The translations under genes and the position numbers were made by a program. Positions 24,259 to 32,982 of a stretch of 50,683 nt of DNA are shown here, one piece after another. Under the pieces are notes generated by a model that saw nothing but the letters and a program-made list of their open reading frames with translations, was not told the origin of the DNA and searched no databases. Each line of letters begins with the position of its first letter. Positions within the stretch are counted from its first letter, which is position 1. The stretch is taken from contig JAHQVJ010000151.1 of the NCBI GenBank assembly GCA_019634415.1, forward strand, positions 1 to 50,683, written 5' to 3'. The DNA comes from Myxococcales bacterium. Its GTDB lineage: Bacteria > Myxococcota_A > UBA796 > GCA-2862545.

Positions 24259-26334
24259 ATGCCGTCGACCGGGGACACCGGCGCAGATCTCGAGGTCTGC
24301 GCTGGCGTGGAGGGGGGAGGATGCGTCGGAGGAGCGGCCATCGGTCTGTGCGAGGAGCCAGGCAGCGGCGGTGGGCCGCAGCCCACCGAGCCCGGTGCCG
24401 TGTTGGAGGGGGGAGGAGGAGGAGATGGGGGTGGATGCTCCGTCGTCGCCGAGCCCTCCCTCTCGCTGGGGATCTGGGTGCTGGTGCTGTGGTGGATGCG
24501 CCGAGCGCCCTGGTCGCTCATGGCGATTGCCTTGCTACCCGCCTGGGCCGGCGCCACGGATCTGAACGCGCTGCAGCTCCTCGATGGCGGTCCCACCCCC
24601 ACGATCGTGGACCCTCGCAGTGCCGAGCCGGGGGAGATCCGCCTGCAGCTCGGCGGCAGCAGAGCCACCAACCCCCTGCGCAGCCGGGCCGGTGATGCGG
24701 TCGATCCCATCGTGGACGTGATGGACGTGGCCGAGGTGGCCCTGTCCGTGCAGATCCGCGACTGGTTCCGGCTGGGCGCGTCCCTCCCGATGGTACGGGT
24801 GGACGCCCTGGGCACAGCGACCACGGGCCTCGGGGACCGCACGCTGTTTCTCGTGGCTCCCTTGGGGCCGTCCCTCGCAGCGGAGATCCGGGCCGACATC
24901 GGCGCACGCCGCACACCGCAGTGGGCGGGACAGACCTCGACGACGCTCGGCCTGGTGGGCTGTCGCTCCATGCGGATCGTCGAGGTCGCGGGCCGCTTCC
25001 GCATTCGACTGGAGGAGCCACAGCCCCTGCCCGGCGTGCAGTGGGGCTCCCGCTGGGAGTGGGCGGTGGGGGCTCGCACCCAGGGTCGCGTGGCGCTGGG
25101 CGCCGAGGTGCTGGGCTCGCTCCCCCTCGGCATCCTGACGGCCCCCCGGAGCAGGTGGCCGATGGAGGCGCTGGCCTTCGGCCACCTCCGCCTGGTGCCC
25201 CAGCTGGAGGTTCGTGCGGGTGCGGGTGCGGGCGTCACCCGTGGGCTGGGCACCCCGGAGCTGCGGGGCTTCGCCTCGATGCAATGGCGCTCGGAGCGAC
25301 GAGACGACGACGGCGACGGGATCGGCAACCTCCGGGACCTGTGTCCACAGCGCCCCGAGGACGACGACGACTTCCGAGACTGGGATGGCTGCCCCGATCC
25401 CGACAACGACCGAGACACCTTCGCCGACGCCGTGGACGCCTGCCCGAACGACGCAGAGGTCTTCAACGACCTGCTCGACGACGACGGCTGCCCCGACAGC
25501 CTGGTGCCCTGGACCGTGGAGGTGCACTCCGATCACCCGCTGCAGCAGGTGTGGATCCGCATCGACGGGGACGGCGGCTGGCAGCTGGCTCCACGACGCA
25601 CGGTGGCCCTGCCTCCCGGCGAGCACAGCGTCGAGGTGACCGCACCCGAGCATCTCCCCGTCACGCGCACCGTGGAACTGTCCGAGCACGCCATCACCAC
25701 CGTCGTGGAGCTTCAGCCGGTGCGCTACGGGCACCTGTGGGTGCGGCTGGTGTCCGAGGACGGCACACCCTTGGTGGGCACCCTGCAGCTGGCGGAGGCC
25801 CACGAGGTTCCCGTCAGCGGAGCGCTGCTGCGGCTGACGGCAGGCTCCCACCATGGCTCCGCCCGAGTGGACGATCACGTGGACGCTCAGGTGCGCGCGG
25901 TGGTGCCCGTGCAGCGCACCCGCCAGCTCACGATCACCCTCGCGAGGCGTCCGGAGTCCGCGGCCCCGCCGCCCATCCTGTTCGCCCTGGACTCGGCCGA
26001 GCTTCGCGAGGAGGCGATCGACCTCATCGACGCCCTGGCCGCCTGGCTCACCACACACCCCGACGTGCTGCTGCTCCGCGTGGAGGGGCACGCCGATGCG
26101 GTGGGCAGCTCCGCCTACAACTACGCCCTGTCGCAGCGCCGAGCCCAAGCCGTGGTCGCCGCTCTGGTCCAGCGCGGCATCGCCTCGGAGCGACTGACGG
26201 CCGTGGGCTCTGGTGAAGCGGAGCAGGTGCTCGCGGCCACTCCCCCGGAGGGATTCGACCTGAAGGTGGCGGGCATCGCTGCGCGCGAGGTCACCTTCGG
26301 CGTGATCGTGTGGGAAGAGGCCCCGCGCCGGTGA
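24259..26334 (+). CDS. OmpA-family protein with TSP type-3 repeats and a MYXO-CTERM-like internal segment
   Basis: Predicted 691-residue outer-membrane protein if translation starts at 24259, which has a strong GAGGAG. Residues 1-80 are Gly/Cys-rich and end in GGGCSVVAEPSLSLGIWVL, then WMRR: a Cys-Ser motif, hydrophobic helix and basic pair, as in MYXO-CTERM sorting tails. Directly after it MRRAPWSLMAIALLPAWAGA looks like a second signal peptide (ATG 24496), so a 612-residue product from there is an alternative. A beta-barrel-like region, Asp-rich type-3 repeats (DDDGDGIGNLRDLCP and DNDRDTFADAVDACP), a beta-sandwich region and a C-terminal OmpA domain follow (GHADAVGSSAYNYALSQRRA) that should bind peptidoglycan. 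Confidence 0.8.
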   Translation: MPSTGDTGADLEVCAGVEGGGCVGGAAIGLCEEPGSGGGPQPTEPGAVLEGGGGGDGGGCSVVAEPSLSLGIWVLVLWWMRRAPWSLMAIALLPAWAGATDLNALQLLDGGPTPTIVDPRSAEPGEIRLQLGGSRATNPLRSRAGDAVDPIVDVMDVAEVALSVQIRDWFRLGASLPMVRVDALGTATTGLGDRTLFLVAPLGPSLAAEIRADIGARRTPQWAGQTSTTLGLVGCRSMRIVEVAGRFRIRLEEPQPLPGVQWGSRWEWAVGARTQGRVALGAEVLGSLPLGILTAPRSRWPMEALAFGHLRLVPQLEVRAGAGAGVTRGLGTPELRGFASMQWRSERRDDDGDGIGNLRDLCPQRPEDDDDFRDWDGCPDPDNDRDTFADAVDACPNDAEVFNDLLDDDGCPDSLVPWTVEVHSDHPLQQVWIRIDGDGGWQLAPRRTVALPPGEHSVEVTAPEHLPVTRTVELSEHAITTVVELQPVRYGHLWVRLVSEDGTPLVGTLQLAEAHEVPVSGALLRLTAGSHHGSARVDDHVDAQVRAVVPVQRTRQLTITLARRPESAAPPPILFALDSAELREEAIDLIDALAAWLTTHPDVLLLRVEGHADAVGSSAYNYALSQRRAQAVVAALVQRGIASERLTAVGSGEAEQVLAATPPEGFDLKVAGIAAREVTFGVIVWEEAPRR

Positions 26335-26881
26335 GCCTGCGGCGGTCCTGGGGCCCGCCGCGCCGCTCGGCACAACGGGCGAGGCGGACCGACAGTCCCG
26401 AGTTCGGGCCTCCAGGCACCCCCGCCACCGACTGCACCGGCGGCCGACGCAGATCGAGCAGCAGGTACTCGGCACCGAGGCGCTTGCCCACGAGGTGCTG
26501 TGCGCCCGCCCGCGGCTGGTCGGGATCGTGGGCGCGGACCACCTCCACCACCCGATGCCCACGGGCCATCGCTCGGCGACACACCCCGCGGCAGTAGAAC
26601 CGGTTGAACTCCCCCTCGGCGAGCACGCGCGCCGCATCTCGCCCTCCGGGTGTGCCCAGCGTGCCCACCCGCTCCATGCGGCCGTCCGTGCGCAGCTGCT
26701 CTGCCAAGCGAGCAGGATCCGCGTCTCTCAGGGCCCACTTCAACAGCGCCGGCCACACGCGAATCCCCGCAACGGTCAGTCGAGCACTCAGATGCAGGCT
26801 TCCTTGCGTGCGGTCCCGCTTCAGCTCGTCGAGCATGAAGGCGCGCGTGAGCGTATCCAGCTCCTCGAATCGCAACCCCAT
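26291..26881 (-). CDS. Unrecognised conserved-looking protein
   Basis: Predicted 196-residue cytosolic protein with no signal peptide. The opening MGLRFEELDTLTRAFMLDELKRD and the middle AEGEFNRFYCRGVCRRAMARG look like conserved blocks rather than random coding. The C-terminal 40 residues are Arg/Gly-rich and low-complexity, and they overlap the 3' end of the OmpA-family gene by 44 bases on the opposite strand. GGAGG precedes the ATG at 26881. A palindrome at 26929-26945 lies upstream and could control it. Function unknown. Confidence 0.6.
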   Translation of the reverse strand: MGLRFEELDTLTRAFMLDELKRDRTQGSLHLSARLTVAGIRVWPALLKWALRDADPARLAEQLRTDGRMERVGTLGTPGGRDAARVLAEGEFNRFYCRGVCRRAMARGHRVVEVVRAHDPDQPRAGAQHLVGKRLGAEYLLLDLRRPPVQSVAGVPGGPNSGLSVRLARCAERRGGPQDRRRLTGAGPLPTRSRRR

Positions 26882-26928
26882 GAGCGCCTCCGGCGTACCC
26901 TCCTTCTACGCGCATGGTGCGCCCTTTT

Positions 26929-26945
26929 TTGTCCGATTCGGACAA
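26929..26945. promoter_or_regulatory. Perfect 17-base palindrome, operator candidate
   Basis: TTGTCCGA (26929-26936) and TCGGACAA (26938-26945) flank a single base. It lies 48 bases upstream of the minus-strand gene at 26881, in an AT-rich island. A -10-like GATATT on the minus strand directly precedes it. A one-base centre favours a protein-binding site over an RNA hairpin. Confidence 0.5.
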
Positions 26946-26997
26946 TATCAGATCTATTCGGCGCTTCTCAGTTCACCTCACAGCCATGGACCGTGGG

Positions 26998-27843
26998 TCA
27001 CAGTCCCAGCCCCACCGCCATGCTGGGAACGACGTCTCCCAGCTCCTCTCGCAGCACGATCTCCAGTCGGGGCCCGAAGGCCGGCTCGAACCCCGACGAC
27101 AGCAGCGGCGTGACCGCCACCCCCAGCTCGAACCCCGCCGTGGAGGGGACGGCGGCCGGCGCCCGATCGACCACACGATCTCGAAGCGACCACCACAGCC
27201 TGGCTCGCGCGTGCAGCCTCAGGCTCCCCACCTCTGCCTGGACGGCCGCCTCCACCGGCAGGTGCAGCTCGGAGCCCACCCCGAAGAGGCGAGCGCCGTG
27301 GAGCAAGCCCAGCCCCGACAGCGCCACCCCTCGCACCCGCTCGCCACCGAAGGATGCACCGACCAGCAGCGTCTCGCGGGCGCCCACGGGTCGCGTCGTG
27401 CGCACGTCCACGTCTCCGCCGAGCGCTCCGCTGATCGGGCGCTCGGCTACCCCCGACACCCAGCGACCGCGCAGCAGGGCCGCACGGGGCGCCAGCGTGG
27501 CCCCCACACCGAGCAGGAAGTCGCGGTAGGGCGGCAGGCGGGGTCCCGGATCCGGAAACGTCAGCTGCAGTCGCACGGCCACGGTGCCCGCCGCCGCAGC
27601 CCGCGGCTCGAAGCGCCACTGACTGGTCGCCGCCTTCACCGCCAGCACGAAGTCGTCGGGGCAGCCCTGCACGCGAACGTCGGTGACCGACCCTGGCGGC
27701 GACACCGCGAGCGTGACCTCGCAGGTCACCTCCCCCCACGCCTCCGCGCCCAGCGTCGCCGGGTACCGCGGCGGCACCTGGTGCACGATCACCGGGCCCT
27801 GTGCCCACACCCGGCTCGCCCATGCCAGCATCCAGGCAGTCAC
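26998..27843 (-). CDS. Exported protein with TonB C-terminal-like domain
   Basis: Predicted 281-residue envelope protein. It starts at a GTG with GGGAG six bases upstream, giving a short hydrophobic leader (MTAWMLAWASRVWAQG) that ends in AQG. Residues about 20-105 match the TonB C-terminal fold: QVPPRYPATLGAEAWGEVTCEV, then VTDVRVQGCPDDFVLAVKAA and QWRFEP. The C-terminal 170 residues are beta-rich with alternating hydrophobics (ALSGLGLLHGARLFGVGSEL), suggesting a small outer-membrane barrel. It lacks the TonB N-terminal transmembrane helix and Pro-rich spacer, so it is not a classical energy transducer. It diverges from sfsA across 47 bases. Confidence 0.7.
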   Translation of the reverse strand: MTAWMLAWASRVWAQGPVIVHQVPPRYPATLGAEAWGEVTCEVTLAVSPPGSVTDVRVQGCPDDFVLAVKAATSQWRFEPRAAAAGTVAVRLQLTFPDPGPRLPPYRDFLLGVGATLAPRAALLRGRWVSGVAERPISGALGGDVDVRTTRPVGARETLLVGASFGGERVRGVALSGLGLLHGARLFGVGSELHLPVEAAVQAEVGSLRLHARARLWWSLRDRVVDRAPAAVPSTAGFELGVAVTPLLSSGFEPAFGPRLEIVLREELGDVVPSMAVGLGL

Positions 27844-27890
27844 CCGTTCTCCCTGACCTCGCGCGCGGGTCCGGATATCACCCGGCACCG

Positions 27891-28565
27891 ATGAACTTCG
27901 ATCCACCCCTCGTGCCCGGCCGCCTCGTGCGGCGCTACAAGCGCTTCCTGGCCGACGTCACCCTGGACGACGGCCGCACCGTGGTGGCCCACTGCGCCAA
28001 CACCGGTGCCATGCGCGGCATCCAGGTGGTGGGTGGGCGCGTGTACCTGCAGCCCGCCACCCACGACAAGCGAAAGCTGCGCTGGACCTGGAAGCTGATG
28101 CGGGTGGGGCACCACTGGGTGCACGTGGACGCGCAGCAGGGCTCCAAGCTCGTGATCGAGGCCATCCAGCGGGGTCGAGTGCCCGGGCTGCAGGGTCCCA
28201 TCCGCACCGAGGTCCCGCTGCAGTCCTGCCGCATCGATCTGCACGTCGCTGGCACCTGGGTGGAGGTCAAGGGAACCACCATGGTCCGGGATCGCGTGGG
28301 CCTGTTTCCCGATGCGGTCACCACGCGGGGGCTGCGCCACGTGCAGACGCTCACGCGAGCGGCCCGCGATGGGGAGCGGGCCGCCGTGGTCCTCGCCATC
28401 CAGCGCGACGACGTGGACGCCTTCTCGCCCGCCGACGACATCCACCCGGAGTTCGGCAGCGCGCTGCGCACCGCGGCCGACTGCGGCGTGCGCGTGATCG
28501 CCCTGGCTGCACGCGTTTCTCCCACCCGCGTCGAGCTGATGCGCGAGGTGCCGGTGCGGCTGTAG
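27891..28565 (+). CDS. sfsA: SfsA family DNA/RNA-binding nuclease-like protein
   Basis: Predicted 224-residue cytosolic protein of normal SfsA length (about 230). Conserved blocks occur in order: RLVRRYKRFLADV (OB-like N-terminal part), AHCANTGAMRG (family AHCPNTGSM), GSKLVIEAIQRG, WVEVKGTTM (PD-(D/E)XK-like active-site region), GLFPDAVTTRGLRHVQTL, and the C-terminal VRVIALAARVSP. The family was named for sugar-fermentation stimulation in E. coli and is thought to bind nucleic acid; its physiological role is unsettled. The start at 27891 lacks a strong ribosome-binding site but matches the family N-terminus. The TetR gene lies 66 bases downstream on the same strand. Confidence 0.9.
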   Translation: MNFDPPLVPGRLVRRYKRFLADVTLDDGRTVVAHCANTGAMRGIQVVGGRVYLQPATHDKRKLRWTWKLMRVGHHWVHVDAQQGSKLVIEAIQRGRVPGLQGPIRTEVPLQSCRIDLHVAGTWVEVKGTTMVRDRVGLFPDAVTTRGLRHVQTLTRAARDGERAAVVLAIQRDDVDAFSPADDIHPEFGSALRTAADCGVRVIALAARVSPTRVELMREVPVRL

Positions 28566-28587
28566 ACACACCGCGCCAGGGCTCATA

Positions 28588-28603
28588 CTTACTCGAAAGT
28601 AAG
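28588..28603. promoter_or_regulatory. TetR-type operator palindrome
   Basis: CTTACT (28588-28593) and AGTAAG (28598-28603) are perfect inverted repeats around CGAA. The palindrome lies 28 bases upstream of the TetR gene start. Many TetR-family regulators bind such TTACT...AGTAA palindromes in their own promoters, so autoregulation is likely. Confidence 0.65.
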
Positions 28604-28631
28604 AAACCGACGCACCAGCCCACGAGAGTCC

Positions 28632-29207
28632 ATGCCCCGACGACGTCGCCCTGCTGCCGAGACGCAAGCCGAGATCGTGCAGGCCGCCCAGGCCTTGCTG
28701 CTCCGCGATGGCCCGAGTGCGATGCGCCTCGACGACGTGGCGCGCGAGGTGGGCGTGTCTCGCCAGGCGGTGCTGCACCACTTCGGCAGCCGCGAGGGCC
28801 TGATGCGGGCCGTGGTGCACGAGGCATGGACCACCCTGTTCTCGGATCTGGGGAGCCTCACGAGCTCCGACGGCACGGATCTGGGCACGGTGATCCGTCG
28901 GGTGGATCAGGCCGTCCGCATCGACGGCCACGCCCGCCTGGGAGCCTGGCTCGCGCTGTCTCGTACGGGCCTCCCCGACTCCGTCTTCGAGGATGCCCTG
29001 GCCACCCTCCCCGGCCAGGTGCATGGCCAGGATCCGGAGCACGCCCGATTCGCCCTGCTGCTCATCGGTGCCGCCCTGTTCGGCGACGCCGTGTTCGGCT
29101 CACGGATCCGTCAGGCGCTGGGGTTGACCGACGACGAGGCCTCTCGTCGCCGGTTCCACACGTGGCTGGAGCGGCGGATCAGTACACCACCAGCTGATCC
29201 ATCGTGA
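28632..29207 (+). CDS. TetR/AcrR-family transcriptional regulator
   Basis: Predicted 191-residue DNA-binding repressor. The N-terminal helix-turn-helix spans about residues 12-58: AEIVQAAQALLLRDGPSAMR, then LDDVAREVGVSRQAVLHHFG, the normal TetR order and spacing. The C-terminal ligand/dimer domain is divergent, so the inducer cannot be predicted. A palindrome 28 bases upstream is a probable self-operator. The 3' end overlaps the convergent M16 peptidase gene by 29 bases. No efflux pump or enzyme lies directly next to it as an obvious target. Confidence 0.9.
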   Translation: MPRRRRPAAETQAEIVQAAQALLLRDGPSAMRLDDVAREVGVSRQAVLHHFGSREGLMRAVVHEAWTTLFSDLGSLTSSDGTDLGTVIRRVDQAVRIDGHARLGAWLALSRTGLPDSVFEDALATLPGQVHGQDPEHARFALLLIGAALFGDAVFGSRIRQALGLTDDEASRRRFHTWLERRISTPPADPS

Positions 29208-32046
29208 GCGTCTGCACGGGCGCGATGCCGCCTAGCGCCTCCATGTCGATCCGATCGGCGTCCCCCACCACACCGATGGTGTAGGGCAGCGCCCCGAAGG
29301 GCTCGGTGAACGTGGCCAGCTCCTCGTAGCTGCGACCGTTGAGCTCCTGCAGCACGCGTGGGCGCGGATCAGTGTCCAGCCCCATCCGCCGCCACGCCTC
29401 CACCGTGCTCGCCACGCTGCGAAACCCGATGCGCTGCGTGAGCAGCTTCTCGATGGCTCCCTGCTTGGAGCGCTCCCAGCGCTGCGGCTGCTCGGGGGGC
29501 GGCGTGAGGTTGTCGGTGAGCAACGACACCACCTGGTGGGTCTTGTCGGCCTGACAGGCCGCGAACCCCCAGAGGAGCCCGTCGTCTCCAGGCTCGTCAC
29601 CGGCGAAGTAGCCCCCGCCCGCCGAGTAGGCCAAGCCCCTCGACTCCCGGATCTCCTGGAACAGCAACCCCGCGCTGCCTCCCAGGTACTCGGCCAGCAG
29701 CCGGTGCTCCGCGATGTGCGACGCGTCGAAGGACTCGTAGGGCAGGTACACCCGGACCGTGGCCTGTACGGCGTCCAGGTCCACGAGCAGCACCCGATTC
29801 GCCTCCGGTCGTTCGTAGCTCACCCGCTCTCGGGCGGGGATGGTGGCGTAGTCGATCCCCTTGGCCACCACCAGCCCCTCGAGCTCGGCGGCCTCGGCCG
29901 TTCCGACGTAGCGAATGGTGGCCTGGCTCTGCCACAGCTCGCGCACGGTGCTCAGGAGCGCCTCGGCCTGCAGCTCCTTCATCGCCTCGTCGGTGAGCGT
30001 CTCCGCCAGGAAGCGGCTGCGCTGACCCTGCAGGGCGAAGCTGCCCAGAGCCTGGGACTGCAGCTGGGGCGTGGCCCGAGCCTCCCGGCGGGTCGCGATG
30101 GCATCGTCCACGAGCTTGCCGAGCTCCGATCCCTCGAGGGACGGCTGCAGGAAGCGTCGGTGCACCGAGCGAATGGCGGATGCGAGCTGATCTGCCTCCC
30201 CGGCGAGGGTCAACGAGCTGCTGTGGCGCTCGCAGGAGGTGCGCACGCCGATCCCGGATCGGAACCGCCAGTCCTCCCAGGCCTGCAGATCTCCCTCCCC
30301 CTCGCCCGACTGCTCCCACAGCTGCCAGGCCAGACACAGCGAGGCGTCGTCGGCGGTGCCCCGGTCCCACTGCCAGGTGATCTCGAAGAGGTCCGAGAAC
30401 GGGTTGGGCACCACGTACAGCGAGCCCGCTGCGGTCTGCGTGCGCGTGTAGTCCGTGCCTTCCACCAGCTGCTGCACCGACAGCGCACTCGCCGGCAGCG
30501 CTCGGATCTCCTCGAAGAAGGGGGAGTGATCGGTGGTGTTGAGCTGCACCGCCGGCATCTCGGGCGCCTCGATGGCGGGGATCTCGGGCTCCCCCACGAT
30601 CTTGTGCACCACCACTCGATCCTCGCCGAGGTAGGCGTTCGCCACGCGCACCACGTCGTCGCGGGTGACGGCGTCGAGGCGATCGGTCCAGTCGCGCAGC
30701 TCGGACCAGTCGAGCTGATGACGGAAGGCCCGCGTCATGCGGCCGAGGCGCGCCTGGTTCGACTCGAGGTCTCGCTTGTCGGAGATGCGGGCGTCGCGCA
30801 CCACCGCGGCGAGATCCTCGTCGGCGAAGCCTCCCCCTCGGATGGCATCGATCTGCTCGAGCAGCAGCGCCTCCACCTCGGCGTGGGTCTGGCCCGGCCG
30901 TGGCACACCGTAGGCTACGAAGCCGCCCGCGAGCTGCTCGTGGCTCACGTAGGAGGCTGCCTCGCGCACCTGCTTGGGGTTCACCAAGGCCCGATCGAAC
31001 AAGCCCGTGGCTCCGTTGGCGACGAGCGCGTCCATCACCTGCAGGGCGGCCCGGTCGGGGTGTCCGTAGGGCACCGTGCGCCAGGCCACGAAGACCTGTG
31101 GGTTGCCCCGGTGCACCACCTCCACGCGCTTGGTGCCCTCGAGGGGCTCGAGCGTGTAGGTGGGCCGCTCGGGCGTGGTCCCGGCCGGCAGCTGACCCAG
31201 GTGCTGCCGCACCAGCTCGAGCGCCGTGGCCGGCTCGAAGTCCCCCGCCAGCAAGACCGCCATGTTGGACGGCACGTACCAGCTGTCGAAGTAGGCGCGT
31301 GTCTTGGACACGGACGGGTTCTTCAGGTGCTCGATGGTGCCGAGGGTGCCGATCTCGTAGGGCAGCCCTGCGTACAGGTTCTCTCGCATCACCTGGAAGA
31401 CGGCGCGCTGAGGATTGTCGAGCGAGCGGTTCATCTCCTCGTAGACCGTCTCCACCTCGGTCTGGAAGGAGCGGAACACGGGGTCCGCGAAGCGGTCGGC
31501 CTCGATGTGCGCCCAGTGCTCGAGGCGATTGGCCGGTAGATCGACGACGTAGCCGGTGATGTCGGAGCTGGTGAAGGCGTTCAGGCCCCGCCCGCCGAGC
31601 ACTCCCCAGAGCTGCTTGAGCTCGTTCTGCACCGCGTGCTCGTTGGCCTTCGCGGCGGTCTGGTGGATGCTCGCGTAGATCTCGGCGCGCCGCGCCGGCT
31701 CGTCGGTCTCGAACAGCTGATCGTACAGATCGGAGACGGCCTGGAGGTGTTCGCGCTCCGCCTCGTAGTCCAGCGTGCCGAGGCGCTTGGTGCCCTTGTT
31801 GGCGAGCAGGTGCTCCAGGTAGTGAGCCATGCCGGTGGCATCCCGCGGATCCTGGGCAGATCCGGCACGGATCAGCACGCGGGCTGCGATCCGAGGCTCC
31901 TCCCGATTCGGTGACAGGTAGACCGTCAGCCCGTTGGCGAGGGTGTGGATCTCGACGGCCATGGGATCGGACGGCACGTCGGGCGTGGGTGTCTCCGGGG
32001 GGGACTTCACGCACGCGGACAGCAGCAGGGCAGCGATCAGGCGCAT
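29179..32046 (-). CDS. M16-family zinc metallopeptidase, lipoprotein
   Basis: Predicted 955-residue envelope peptidase. The signal peptide MRLIAALLLSAC has a lipobox (LSAC, Cys12). The inverted zinc motif HYLEH (75-79) lies in GMAHYLEHLLANKGTKR, the standard M16 active site (HxxEH). The protein has the usual four-domain, two-half architecture in a single chain; the second half carries the family's RESRGLAYSAGGGYF block without zinc ligands. Such pitrilysin/insulinase-type enzymes degrade short peptides in a closed chamber. GAGGAGG lies just before the start at 32046. It follows the HAD phosphatase gene by 47 bases on the same strand and overlaps the convergent TetR gene at its 3' end. Confidence 0.92.
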   Translation of the reverse strand: MRLIAALLLSACVKSPPETPTPDVPSDPMAVEIHTLANGLTVYLSPNREEPRIAARVLIRAGSAQDPRDATGMAHYLEHLLANKGTKRLGTLDYEAEREHLQAVSDLYDQLFETDEPARRAEIYASIHQTAAKANEHAVQNELKQLWGVLGGRGLNAFTSSDITGYVVDLPANRLEHWAHIEADRFADPVFRSFQTEVETVYEEMNRSLDNPQRAVFQVMRENLYAGLPYEIGTLGTIEHLKNPSVSKTRAYFDSWYVPSNMAVLLAGDFEPATALELVRQHLGQLPAGTTPERPTYTLEPLEGTKRVEVVHRGNPQVFVAWRTVPYGHPDRAALQVMDALVANGATGLFDRALVNPKQVREAASYVSHEQLAGGFVAYGVPRPGQTHAEVEALLLEQIDAIRGGGFADEDLAAVVRDARISDKRDLESNQARLGRMTRAFRHQLDWSELRDWTDRLDAVTRDDVVRVANAYLGEDRVVVHKIVGEPEIPAIEAPEMPAVQLNTTDHSPFFEEIRALPASALSVQQLVEGTDYTRTQTAAGSLYVVPNPFSDLFEITWQWDRGTADDASLCLAWQLWEQSGEGEGDLQAWEDWRFRSGIGVRTSCERHSSSLTLAGEADQLASAIRSVHRRFLQPSLEGSELGKLVDDAIATRREARATPQLQSQALGSFALQGQRSRFLAETLTDEAMKELQAEALLSTVRELWQSQATIRYVGTAEAAELEGLVVAKGIDYATIPARERVSYERPEANRVLLVDLDAVQATVRVYLPYESFDASHIAEHRLLAEYLGGSAGLLFQEIRESRGLAYSAGGGYFAGDEPGDDGLLWGFAACQADKTHQVVSLLTDNLTPPPEQPQRWERSKQGAIEKLLTQRIGFRSVASTVEAWRRMGLDTDPRPRVLQELNGRSYEELATFTEPFGALPYTIGVVGDADRIDMEALGGIAPVQTLTMDQLVVY

Positions 32047-32093
32047 CGAACCTCCTCGGGCCGCCCCTCATACCACCCGTCACCGCAGCAGGC

Positions 32094-32930
32094 TCATGCC
32101 GACACACCCCACACCCGCATGGCCACCTCGGCGATGCCACCCCCCCCGCCACGAGGCGTCTGGAGCACGTCGTCGGCGGCCGACTGCACGATGGGATCCG
32201 CTCCGGCCATGGCCAGCCCCAGGCCCGCTCGCCGAAGCATCGGCACGTCGTTGTGCCAGTCGCCGACGGCCACGGTCTGGCTGGCGTCGCAGCCGCGCTC
32301 GGCCGCCAGGCGATCCAGCGCCGTGCCCTTGTCTTCTCCCGACTGACGCACGCTTAGGACGGTACGACCGTCGCGGGTGCCGAAGGTCACGCTGAACAGT
32401 CCCTCGGGCACGTGCTGATGCAGCTTCTGCCGCACCGCGGCGATGGCCTCGGCCTCCCCCACGGCGCCCATCGACAGCACATCGTCGTGCTCCACCCACC
32501 GGGGGGAGTCCCGCAAGGTCTCGTGCAGCTCGGCGTCGGGCGTCCACGTGCGCAGGTAGGGCAGCAGCGCCTCGTCGCGACGATCCACGTCGATGCCGCG
32601 GGACCGGAACAGCAGAGCCGACGACACGTCGTGCTCGGCGAGCACGTCTCGCATCACGGCACGATGAGCCACCTCGATGTAGCGCCCGAACGTGGCCTGG
32701 CCAGTGCCCACGTCACACAGCTCCGACCCGTTCATCACGGCGATGTGACCCGTCACCCCGAGCGCCTCCCCCACCCACTGCGAGCCGAGGAACAGACGAC
32801 CGGTGGCGATGGTCACGTGCACCCCGGCTGCCTGCAGCGCGCGGGCCGCCGCCACGTCGCGTGGCTCCAGCCGTCCATCGTGGTTCAGCGTGGTACCGTC
32901 GAGATCCAGCACCAACAGCCGATAGTCCAT
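32094..32930 (-). CDS. HAD-superfamily (Cof-type) phosphatase
   Basis: Predicted 278-residue cytosolic hydrolase. HAD motif I is DLDGT (residues 9-13, nucleophile Asp9), motif II is in VTIATGRLF, and motif IV is GDWHNDVPML with the metal-binding Asp pair. The large cap between motifs II and III is of the C2B/Cof type, acting on sugar phosphates or phosphorylated cofactors. GGAGG precedes the ATG at 32930. It is upstream of the M16 gene on the same strand, so co-transcription is possible. The substrate is unknown. Confidence 0.9.
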   Translation of the reverse strand: MDYRLLVLDLDGTTLNHDGRLEPRDVAAARALQAAGVHVTIATGRLFLGSQWVGEALGVTGHIAVMNGSELCDVGTGQATFGRYIEVAHRAVMRDVLAEHDVSSALLFRSRGIDVDRRDEALLPYLRTWTPDAELHETLRDSPRWVEHDDVLSMGAVGEAEAIAAVRQKLHQHVPEGLFSVTFGTRDGRTVLSVRQSGEDKGTALDRLAAERGCDASQTVAVGDWHNDVPMLRRAGLGLAMAGADPIVQSAADDVLQTPRGGGGGIAEVAMRVWGVSA

Positions 32931-32982
32931 CCGCCCTCCGTGCCAGGCTTATCGTGTGGCGTGCGGCGGACCCCAACCGGGA

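Noticed and set aside
24404..24436. G-rich tract that could form a G-quadruplex
   Set aside because: It lies in a Gly-rich coding stretch, and short G-runs are expected at this GC content; no independent support.
26911..26930. Rho-independent terminator GCGCA/TGCGC followed by a T-run on the plus strand
   Set aside because: No plus-strand gene ends within 500 bases upstream and the stem is only five bases; it more likely belongs to the minus-strand promoter region.
29536..31539. 667-residue open frame opposite the M16 peptidase gene
   Set aside because: Shadow of the peptidase coding strand with skewed composition and no motifs.
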